From the NCBI GenBank assembly GCA_051881435.1, contig JBJEPW010000010.1, positions 91,536 through 155,535 on the forward strand: a stretch of DNA of 64,000 nt. The letters run 5' to 3'. Shown here in pieces: positions 58,324-64,000 of this stretch. Each line of letters starts with the position of its first letter. The first letter of the stretch is position 1. The DNA comes from Fimenecus sp051881435. GTDB lineage: Bacteria; Bacillota; Clostridia; Oscillospirales; Acutalibacteraceae. Made by a program: the position numbers and the translations under genes. The notes under the pieces are model-generated. The model did not search any database. It was not told the origin of the DNA and worked only from the letters and a program-made list of their open reading frames with translations.

Positions 58324-60405
58324 TTAAAGAATACTGAAATTTACTACCAATGCCGCAAAGACGATTGATACCATTGAAAGAAGCTTAATAAGAATATTGA
58401 TTGCGGGGCCCGATGTGTCCTTAAATGGGTCGCCTACTGTGTCGCCCACAACAGCCGCTTTGTGCTGTTCACTGCCCTTGCCGCCGTGAGTACCGCTTTC
58501 AATATACTTTTTCGCATTGTCCCATGCGCCGCCTGAGTTAGACATAAATATTGCCATAAGGAAGCCGCTGACGGTAGCACCCGCCAACATACCTACAACG
58601 CCCTTGTAGCCCAAAACAATTCCCACAACAATGGGAACGAGAACTGCTACGATTGTGGGCAACACCATTTCACGAAGACTTGCCTTTGTGCAAAGGTCAA
58701 CGCAGGAAGCATAATCGGGCTCTGCCTTACCGTCCATAAGTCCTGTAATTTCCTTGAACTGACGGCGAACCTCTTTAACAACGCTTTGTGCCGCTTTACC
58801 AACAGAATCCATAGTAAGAGCCGCAAAAACAAAGGGTAAGCAACCGCCGATGAAAAGTCCTATAAGAACAACGGGATTAACAATATCAAAGCTTAAATCA
58901 GCCTCAGGATTTATGGTTTTAACCTTATCAACATATGACGCAATAAGAGCAAGCGCCGTAAGTGCCGCAGAGCCGATAGCAAAGCCCTTACCTGTTGCGG
59001 CAGTTGTATTTCCCAAAGAATCAAGGGCGTCTGTGCGCTCTCTTACCTCGGGGGGAAGTCCTGCCATTTCCGCAATACCGCCTGCGTTATCCGCAACAGG
59101 TCCGTATGCGTCCGTTGCCAAAGTAATACCCAATGTTGAAAGCATACCTACCGCAGAAAGAGCGATACCGTAAAGTCCCATGGAAGCACTGCTTCCGCCG
59201 CCTGATACAAAGTAAGAAATAAGCACGCTGATTGCAACAATAACAATAGGCACGGCCGTAGATTTCATTCCGAGCCCCAATCCGCCGATAATAATTGTTG
59301 CCGAGCCTGTCTCTGATGTTGCGGCAAGCTTTTTGGTGGGTTTATATGTGTCCGAGGTGAAATACTCGGTTGAAAGTCCTATAAGCACACCTGCAATAAG
59401 TCCCGAAAGAATTGCAAAATAAAGTCCCAAGCTGGCTTTACCAAGCACAAACCATACAACGGGGAGTGCAATTATTGCAATACCTACGGCGCTTAAATTC
59501 GTACCTCTGCGCAAAGCCTTTAAAAGAAGCTTTTGCTCTATATTTTCGCCTGTACGGACAAAGAATGTGCCTACAATGGACATAAGTATGCCGATAGCAG
59601 CCAAAAGCATTGGAACAGCCATTGCCTTAATCTCGCCGCCGAAAGCGGAAACGCCGAGAGCGGAAGCAGAGATAACGGAGCTTACATATGACTCATAAAG
59701 GTCGGCACCCATACCTGCCACATCGCCTACATTATCGCCTACATTATCGGCAATAACAGCGGGGTTTCTGGGGTCGTCCTCAGGGATACCTGCCTCAACC
59801 TTACCAACAAGGTCAGCACCCACATCGGCAGCCTTTGTGAATATACCGCCGCCAACACGGGCAAAAAGAGCCATTGAGGAAGCGCCCATACCGAAGGTAA
59901 GCATTGCGCCCGTTATATCGGAGGGGCTTAAATGGAACACGAATTTCAAAAGGAAGAACCACACTGAAATATCTAAAAGTCCCAAGCCTACAACGGTAAA
60001 GCCCATAACCGAGCCTGCCGAAAAAGCTACACGCAATCCGCGGTTGAGCCCCTCCTGACAAGCATTAGCGGTTCTCGCATTTGAGAGTGTTGCGATTTTC
60101 ATGCCGATAAACCCTGAAAGTCCCGAGAAAAATCCGCCGGTTACAAAGGCAAACGGCACGAACCATGTTAAGAGTTTTGTTGCCGCCATAACGCAAAGTA
60201 CAACAAACATTCCCGCAAAGAATACCGAAACCACAGAATACTGCCTTTTCAGGTATGCATTTGCGCCCTTGCGTATTGATTTTGAAATTTTTTGCATTTT
60301 TTCGTTGCCCTCAGAAAATTTAAGCACCCTTTTTGCTGTAAACAACGCAAAAAGAAGTGCAGTAACAGATCCCAAGAACGTGAGCAAAACTAATATTTTC
60401 TCCAC
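58324..60405 (-). CDS. hppA: Membrane-bound ion-pumping pyrophosphatase, K+-dependent type
   Basis: A 693-residue, about 16-helix enzyme that uses pyrophosphate to pump H+ or Na+ across the cytoplasmic membrane. Catalytic motif GGGIFTKAADVGADLVGKVEAGIPEDDPRNPAVIADNVGDNVGD and the C-terminal DTVGDPFKDTSGPA motif are intact. The position that decides potassium need reads GNTTAATGKGFAIGSAAL, with Ala where K+-independent enzymes have Lys, so it should be K+-dependent; Na+ versus H+ cannot be told. The start is a GTG at 60405 with AAGGGA upstream. Lets an anaerobe save ATP. Confidence 0.96.
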   Translation of the reverse strand: MEKILVLLTFLGSVTALLFALFTAKRVLKFSEGNEKMQKISKSIRKGANAYLKRQYSVVSVFFAGMFVVLCVMAATKLLTWFVPFAFVTGGFFSGLSGFIGMKIATLSNARTANACQEGLNRGLRVAFSAGSVMGFTVVGLGLLDISVWFFLLKFVFHLSPSDITGAMLTFGMGASSMALFARVGGGIFTKAADVGADLVGKVEAGIPEDDPRNPAVIADNVGDNVGDVAGMGADLYESYVSSVISASALGVSAFGGEIKAMAVPMLLAAIGILMSIVGTFFVRTGENIEQKLLLKALRRGTNLSAVGIAIIALPVVWFVLGKASLGLYFAILSGLIAGVLIGLSTEYFTSDTYKPTKKLAATSETGSATIIIGGLGLGMKSTAVPIVIVAISVLISYFVSGGGSSASMGLYGIALSAVGMLSTLGITLATDAYGPVADNAGGIAEMAGLPPEVRERTDALDSLGNTTAATGKGFAIGSAALTALALIASYVDKVKTINPEADLSFDIVNPVVLIGLFIGGCLPFVFAALTMDSVGKAAQSVVKEVRRQFKEITGLMDGKAEPDYASCVDLCTKASLREMVLPTIVAVLVPIVVGIVLGYKGVVGMLAGATVSGFLMAIFMSNSGGAWDNAKKYIESGTHGGKGSEQHKAAVVGDTVGDPFKDTSGPAINILIKLLSMVSIVFAALVVNFSIL

Positions 60406-60442
60406 ATTATCGATCCCTTCAAATTATTTAACCGTGACATCT

Positions 60443-60470
60443 ATTATATACCCATAAACCGGATTGTCAA
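60443..60470 (-). promoter_or_regulatory. Sigma-A promoter of hppA
   Basis: TTGACA (60465-60470), 16-base spacer, TATAAT (60443-60448) on the minus strand. Confidence 0.82.
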
Positions 60471-60597
60471 CCGTTTAACAAACATTTTTACAAACTTTGT
60501 GAAATTTTACCAAATAAATCTTGCAGACCTGAGCGACACACTCGCCGTTTTCTGTCGAAAAATGAATGTAATCATAATCCTTCCTGCATTTTTATAA

Positions 60598-60639
60598 AAA
60601 CATCCCGATACAGCAATATTCAGCCGCATCGGGATGTTT
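60598..60639 (-). terminator. Terminator of the lysis cassette
   Basis: AAACATCCCGAT/ATCGGGATGTTT hairpin followed by TTTTTAT on the minus strand, right after the holin stop codon. Confidence 0.88.
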
Positions 60640-60641
60640 AT

Positions 60642-60887
60642 TTATTCTTCTTTTCGTATCTGCTTATACACCTGATTGCCGTAAACGGCGGTTCCCGTTA
60701 CCAAAATCCCCTGAATTACCGCCTGCGGCGATAACCCCATTATTGCAACCGCACCCGTCACGCCGAAAAACAGAAGTATTAAAGGTATATATTTATCCGG
60801 TATTTTTTCAATACTTTTTATAATCAGACCTATAATATTCAGCGCAGGTATGAGCAAAAGCGCGTTTTCTGTTATATATTCAATCAT
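60642..60887 (-). CDS. Phage holin family protein
   Basis: An 81-residue protein with two or three hydrophobic helices (ALLLIPALNIIGLII; YIPLILLFFGVTGAVAIMGL; VIQGILVTGTAVYG) and a charged C-terminus (NQVYKQIRKEE). The IPDKYIPLILL and GILVTGTAVYGNQ segments fit the Phage_holin_5_2-like group. Holins make membrane holes that let endolysin reach the wall. Last gene of the cassette, after the XhlA-like gene. Confidence 0.85.
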   Translation of the reverse strand: MIEYITENALLLIPALNIIGLIIKSIEKIPDKYIPLILLFFGVTGAVAIMGLSPQAVIQGILVTGTAVYGNQVYKQIRKEE

Positions 60888-60902
60888 TCAATTCCCCCTC
60901 GC

Positions 60903-61166
60903 TTAAATATATGACGCTATTCCGCTTACAAGAACTCCGCAAACAGCGCCTATTAAAGCAATTATCAGCTTATCCCAAAGCCAACCGGGGCGGCGTTTTA
61001 AAGCTTCAATGCTTTCTTTAAGCTCGCCCAAGGTCACAAGCATGCTGTCAAGCTTTGTAACGCTCTGCACCTGAGTGAGCGTTACTTCGTTCACCTTTTT
61101 GTAAAGTATTTTTATATCTTCTTCAACTGCTTCAATTCTGTGGTTTAAAACTTCATTTTCACTCAT
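60903..61166 (-). CDS. XhlA-like holin partner
   Basis: An 87-residue protein: N-terminal coiled coil (EVLNHRIEAVEEDIKILYKKVNEV...SMLVTLGELKESIEALKRR) and a single C-terminal helix (LIIALIGAVCGVLVSGIASYI). This is the layout of haemolysin XhlA of the Bacillus PBSX prophage, which works with a holin and an endolysin in lysis. Identification is by layout and context as much as sequence. Confidence 0.8.
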   Translation of the reverse strand: MSENEVLNHRIEAVEEDIKILYKKVNEVTLTQVQSVTKLDSMLVTLGELKESIEALKRRPGWLWDKLIIALIGAVCGVLVSGIASYI

Positions 61167-61170
61167 ACGG

Positions 61171-62040
61171 TCACCTCAGCTCGTCACGCTCTACAAATCC
61201 CGTAACATACTTGCCTATGGGCTTGCGCTCCACATTTGTAATGGAATTTGTGATTCTGTATCTGCCGTCGAAATAAATTCCGTCATAGATATAATAAGTG
61301 CCGCTTAAATGATTTGCCACCCTTTTTGAGGTTGCCGAGGAATAAAGCTTTGCGTCTTTTAGCACAACCTTTTGTCCTGCCTTAAACCCTCTTTTGGGAG
61401 GCTCAACAGGCTCGGTTCCTCCGTAGCCGTTAAGACCGTTATACTTCATAATGGCAGGATAATTTTTGTAGGACTCATCAAGGTCAACATTTGTGCTGAT
61501 TCCATCTACTCTGCCCTTTGAGGTTTTCTGCCAAATACCGTAAGTGCGTGTAAAGGTGGGTTTTTCAATCCACTGGGCAAGCCATATATCATACTTTTTG
61601 AAAATCTCCTCGGTGAAATAATTATTCAGCCAATAAAGATTTGCATAAATGCACACATAATAGCCGTAGCTTTCCATCTTTTCGCAAAAAGCCTTTGCAA
61701 TTGCTGAAATCTTCTCTTTGCCCAGAGCGGCTATACTGCTTTCCTCCATATCATACGCAATTGGGTATTCAAACTTTTTGCCCTTTAAAACAGAGTGACA
61801 ATGCTCAGCTTCTTTGACTGCGTCCTCGGGAGTTTTAGCATAGGAATAATGGTATGCTCCCACCGCAACGCCCACTTTTTTGGCGCCTTCGTAGTTTTTA
61901 ATAAATCTTGCGTCCACCCGGTCATCATCCCAACCGAAGGTTGCCCTTATCATAGCGAATTGCACTCCGCTGTTCTTTACCCTTGTCCAATCAATATCGC
62001 CCTGCCATTTTGATACATCTATTCCTTTATAAGTTGTCAT
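61171..62040 (-). CDS. GH25 endolysin (N-acetylmuramidase)
   Basis: A 289-residue peptidoglycan hydrolase. Residues 1-200 are a GH25 lysozyme: KGIDVSKWQGDIDW with the conserved Asp, FAMIRATFG, GAYHYSYA, the catalytic Asp/Glu in AYDMEE, and DIWLAQW. The C-terminal 75 residues (GQKVVLKDAKLYSSAT...YYIYDGI) look like an SH3-type wall-binding domain. It has no signal peptide, so it depends on the holin. Cuts the MurNAc-GlcNAc bond. Confidence 0.93.
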   Translation of the reverse strand: MTTYKGIDVSKWQGDIDWTRVKNSGVQFAMIRATFGWDDDRVDARFIKNYEGAKKVGVAVGAYHYSYAKTPEDAVKEAEHCHSVLKGKKFEYPIAYDMEESSIAALGKEKISAIAKAFCEKMESYGYYVCIYANLYWLNNYFTEEIFKKYDIWLAQWIEKPTFTRTYGIWQKTSKGRVDGISTNVDLDESYKNYPAIMKYNGLNGYGGTEPVEPPKRGFKAGQKVVLKDAKLYSSATSKRVANHLSGTYYIYDGIYFDGRYRITNSITNVERKPIGKYVTGFVERDELR

Positions 62041-62103
62041 AACATCATCTCCTTTTCCGTTTCAGTACATAATAATCAAAAATAAAATCTTTTGTTACGG
62101 TAT

Positions 62104-63174
62104 TCAGCATCCCCAAAGCTCCATAGTAGTTCCTGCGGGCAGTGGTACAAACTGATTTGAAGTATCATAAAGAAAGAACTCAACATCTTTAATATCTTGC
62201 TTTGACAGCGCATTTTCCGCAATTGTCACCACTGAATCTCCGTTTGCCGTTCCTGTGTTTTGACTTTGATATACAACATAAGAAAAGCGGGAATATGTAC
62301 CTATACCGAGCACTCTGCTTTCTCCGCTTATCAGAAGATTGGTATCTACCGCAACACCTGTTTTGTACACCATGTATCTCTGTCCGTTGTTTGTTCTCAA
62401 TCTTATTGTAACCGTTTTAGATTCGGGAAAAGGAACCTTGATTGCCACAATGCAGTGCTTCAAAGAAAAACTTTTACCGCTTGAATCTGTTGAAATCTTA
62501 ATTAAATTTGCACCTGCGGTTTCCTCGGTCAAGGAAATTGTATTTATAAATCGGGGCGTCTTGGAATCGGCATAAGCATTTGCAGATTCAATTGCCTGCG
62601 CTACCGCTTTACCGCTCTGCGCATTTGTGCTCTCAGCAGAATAGCCTTGGTCAACAGGAGGCGTTTCTCCTGCATCGCCTTTATCCCCCTTATCTCCCTT
62701 CTCGCCTTTTTCGCCACGGTCACCCTTATCCCCCTTAAAGGTGCCGTTGTGAATTGCTTCAAGTAAGGCGTTTATTGAGAAATCATTGACCTTGGCAATG
62801 GAATTATCCGTATCAGGCGAATAATCAAATTCCAGATAAAGCTTTCTCGGCTTGATAACCTGAACCGTATTGCCGTCTGCGTCAACCGTGATAATATTGA
62901 AATAACACTCAACGCCTCTTAACGAGCTCATTGATACGGGAACAGCATATGTTATGGTATTGGCAGAGGTATCAAGCGTAAGATACTCTGTTCTCACCTT
63001 TGTTCCCAAAATTGAACGGTATTCAATATAATATTTGTAATCCCCGATATAGCGTTCATCAATATTAAACACAATTTCCGTTGCGTTATGTTCCCACATT
63101 ACCCCCGCATTTCCCTCGTATATAGCACCATTCGTATCGGGACTTATATCAACTGAAATAATTTTTCTTTCCAT
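62104..63174 (-). CDS. Phage-type fibre/receptor-binding protein with collagen-like repeat
   Basis: 356 residues in three parts. 1-150: beta-rich domain resembling the Ig-like N-terminus of baseplate BppU-type proteins (YIEYRSILGTKVRTEYLTLD). About 152-171: Gly-x-y collagen-like repeats (GDKGDRGEKGEKGDKGDKGD), which trimerise. After that a linker (NAQSGKAVAQAIESANAYADS) and a C-terminal beta domain that may bind a cell-surface ligand. No other tail gene is near. Directly follows a small coiled-coil gene. Confidence 0.8.
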   Translation of the reverse strand: MERKIISVDISPDTNGAIYEGNAGVMWEHNATEIVFNIDERYIGDYKYYIEYRSILGTKVRTEYLTLDTSANTITYAVPVSMSSLRGVECYFNIITVDADGNTVQVIKPRKLYLEFDYSPDTDNSIAKVNDFSINALLEAIHNGTFKGDKGDRGEKGEKGDKGDKGDAGETPPVDQGYSAESTNAQSGKAVAQAIESANAYADSKTPRFINTISLTEETAGANLIKISTDSSGKSFSLKHCIVAIKVPFPESKTVTIRLRTNNGQRYMVYKTGVAVDTNLLISGESRVLGIGTYSRFSYVVYQSQNTGTANGDSVVTIAENALSKQDIKDVEFFLYDTSNQFVPLPAGTTMELWGC

Positions 63175-63404
63175 CAGTCTGCTCCTTTATAATAGTTTTT
63201 CAACAACAATGCCGTTTCGCTCAATTCTCTTTTTATTTCGTAAAGCTTATATAAATCAGATTTGAGCCTGCAAACCGTATCTCTGTCCCCCGTCTGCTGT
63301 GCTTTTTTTATATCTTCTTTACAGCGTTCAATAAAACGCTTTTGCAATTCTGCATTTTTTTCGTATTCTTCCCCCAACTGCTCAAGTGATATATTTTTGT
63401 TCAC
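63174..63404 (-). CDS. Small coiled-coil protein, unknown
   Basis: 76 residues, highly charged and helical (LEQLGEEYEKNAELQKRFIERCKEDIKKAQQTGD...LKSDLYKLYEIKRELSETALLLKNYY). Not recognised. It overlaps the regulator gene upstream by 23 bases and its stop touches the fibre start, so it is co-translated with both. Confidence 0.7.
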   Translation of the reverse strand: MNKNISLEQLGEEYEKNAELQKRFIERCKEDIKKAQQTGDRDTVCRLKSDLYKLYEIKRELSETALLLKNYYKGAD

Positions 63405-63816
63405 CTTTTTCCTCCTCGGATATTTTTCCGTCTCTTACATATTCCAGCAGTCCGTTTGCCGTTTCAGGCAACAGATTTTCTTCATACATCAGCACGTATT
63501 TAAGCGACGCATGAAGCTTTTTTCTTGCGCTTTCAATAGTTCTGTAAACCGTTGAACGGGCAACTTGATTTTTCTTTGCAATCGCCGATGCCGATATACC
63601 GTTGCTCCAATAATCAAGCGCAATACTGCGCTCAACATCCGTAAGTTCCTCCTCCATAACCTTTTTTACAATTCCGAAAAGTTTTTTCTTTTTATTGTAA
63701 ACAAGGTATGTAGCGCCTTTTCTTACAGTGGCGCTGTTCAGAGGTTCTAAATTTTCGCTGAGATAAAAATACTCCTCAACGGCAAGTTCTCTTATGGTTT
63801 CTTCATATTCCGGCAT
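63382..63816 (-). CDS. Phage-type sigma-70 region 4-like regulator
   Basis: 144 residues. The middle (LTDVERSIALDYWSNGISASAIAKKNQVARSTVYRTIESARKKLHASL) is a sigma-70 region 4-like helix-turn-helix. The rest is charged and unrecognised. Proteins of this sort activate late genes in phages (for example Xpf in PBSX). AAGGGGGGCAG precedes the ATG at 63816. First gene of the cassette, just below the SOS box. Confidence 0.8.
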   Translation of the reverse strand: MPEYEETIRELAVEEYFYLSENLEPLNSATVRKGATYLVYNKKKKLFGIVKKVMEEELTDVERSIALDYWSNGISASAIAKKNQVARSTVYRTIESARKKLHASLKYVLMYEENLLPETANGLLEYVRDGKISEEEKGEQKYIT

Positions 63817-63854
63817 TATCTGCCCCCCTTTTCATAATAAAAATAAAAACGCAT
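63816..63854 (-). other. Possible 12-residue leader reading frame
   Basis: ATG at 63854 opens a frame MRFYFYYEKGGR whose TAA overlaps the regulator ATG (TAATG). Its own ribosome site is weak. It may couple translation or be chance. Confidence 0.25.
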
Positions 63855-63872
63855 CGGCTCGCCGTGCGTTAT

Positions 63873-63886
63873 CGAACATTTGTTCG
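63873..63886. promoter_or_regulatory. LexA/DinR (SOS) box
   Basis: CGAACATTTGTTCG, a perfect match to the Gram-positive LexA box core GAAC-N4-GTTC with the flanking C/G pair. It lies 14 bases downstream of the -10 box of the lysis-cassette promoter, where bound LexA would block transcription until DNA damage. Confidence 0.85.
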
Positions 63887-63887
63887 C

Positions 63888-63912
63888 CTTGCTATTACTA
63901 TTGTAGCAAGGC
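63888..63912. repeat. Dyad over the -10 box, CCTTGCTA...TAGCAAGG
   Basis: Inverted repeat with 8-base arms overlapping the -10 box. Might be a second operator for another regulator. Confidence 0.5.
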
Positions 63913-63928
63913 AAAAAGATATTGTCAA
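63900..63928 (-). promoter_or_regulatory. Sigma-A promoter of the lysis cassette
   Basis: TTGACA (63923-63928), 17-base spacer, TACAAT (63900-63905) on the minus strand: near consensus, so strong when not repressed. The remaining bases to the window end hold no feature I can support. Confidence 0.88.
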
Positions 63929-64000
63929 GAGAAAAATAATAAAAAAAGGAGCTGTAAAAAAAACAGCCCGAATAAAAAACGACTGCAAGTAATCCGAAAA

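Noticed and set aside
60642..63816. Complete prophage
   Set aside because: No integrase, terminase, capsid, portal or tail-tube gene inside the window; only lysis, fibre and regulator genes.
1..64000. tRNA or rRNA genes
   Set aside because: No cloverleaf or rRNA sequence was recognised in any intergenic region; the T-box core is the only tRNA-related signal.

Overview
The window looks like a stretch of chromosome from a low-to-medium GC, spore-forming anaerobic Firmicute, most likely a gut-type member of the Clostridia (Oscillospiraceae/Ruminococcaceae-like). The reasons are the gene order of the S10-spc-alpha ribosomal block, SpoVAD, a T-box and a glycine riboswitch, a K+-dependent membrane pyrophosphatase, MurT/GatD, a dockerin-bearing BspA-type leucine-rich-repeat protein, plant-polysaccharide glycosidases and Gram-positive style sigma-A promoters and Shine-Dalgarno sites. 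Nearly every gene lies on the minus strand. This taxonomic reading is inference from gene content; no rRNA or tRNA gene was seen.

Layout from left to right. 1-6.3 kb: a HAD phosphatase, leuB, a frameshifted REP-type transposase, trmO, a GNAT enzyme and leuA behind a T-box leader. 6.3-8.2 kb: a GH120 beta-xylosidase-like protein. 8.2-13.7 kb: aspS-gatC-gatA-gatB, with a small tyrosine transposase between aspS and gatC. 13.9-17.6 kb: an ABC exporter plus a GH5 endoglycoceramidase-like enzyme, transcribed from a promoter overlapping a perfect 26-bp palindrome, with a divergent XRE regulator. 17.6-19.3 kb: an AGCS symporter under a glycine riboswitch. 19.3-22.5 kb: three small unknown genes, a phosphodiesterase, nagA, a 278-bp repeat element and a small membrane protein. 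22.6-38.5 kb: the ribosomal-protein/secY/adk/map/infA/rpoA block. 38.5-42.2 kb: a probable small RNA, a second copy of the 278-bp element, spoVAD and a secreted LRR-dockerin protein. 42.3-46.8 kb: a hexuronate operon (uxuA, uxuB-type SDR, a small membrane protein, kdgK, kdgA). 46.8-54.2 kb: a histidine phosphatase with a divergent XRE gene, then rlmB - pseudo-P-type-ATPase - mgtC-like - trmN6 - rsmI. 54.4-58.1 kb: a CDP-alcohol phosphatidyltransferase, a GNAT enzyme, a dense palindromic-repeat cluster and murT-gatD. 58.3-60.5 kb: hppA. 60.6-63.9 kb: a compact phage-derived cassette (sigma-like regulator, coiled-coil protein, collagen-like fibre, GH25 lysin, XhlA-like, holin) with its own strong promoter, a perfect LexA/SOS box and a terminator.

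How it works together: most operons are housekeeping (translation, tRNA amidation, rRNA/tRNA methylation, wall amidation) or sugar-acid, amino-sugar and xyloside use, fitting a gut polysaccharide degrader. Small palindromic repeats fill many of the gaps, and the window holds two REP-associated-type transposases, one of which carries such palindromes inside its own reading frame. The most unusual items are the SOS-type lysis/fibre cassette without capsid or tail genes, a 926-residue P-type-ATPase-derived protein lacking the catalytic motifs and sitting next to an MgtC homologue, a GatD subunit without the catalytic cysteine, the two copies of the 278-bp TIR element, and the probable stand-alone small RNA.
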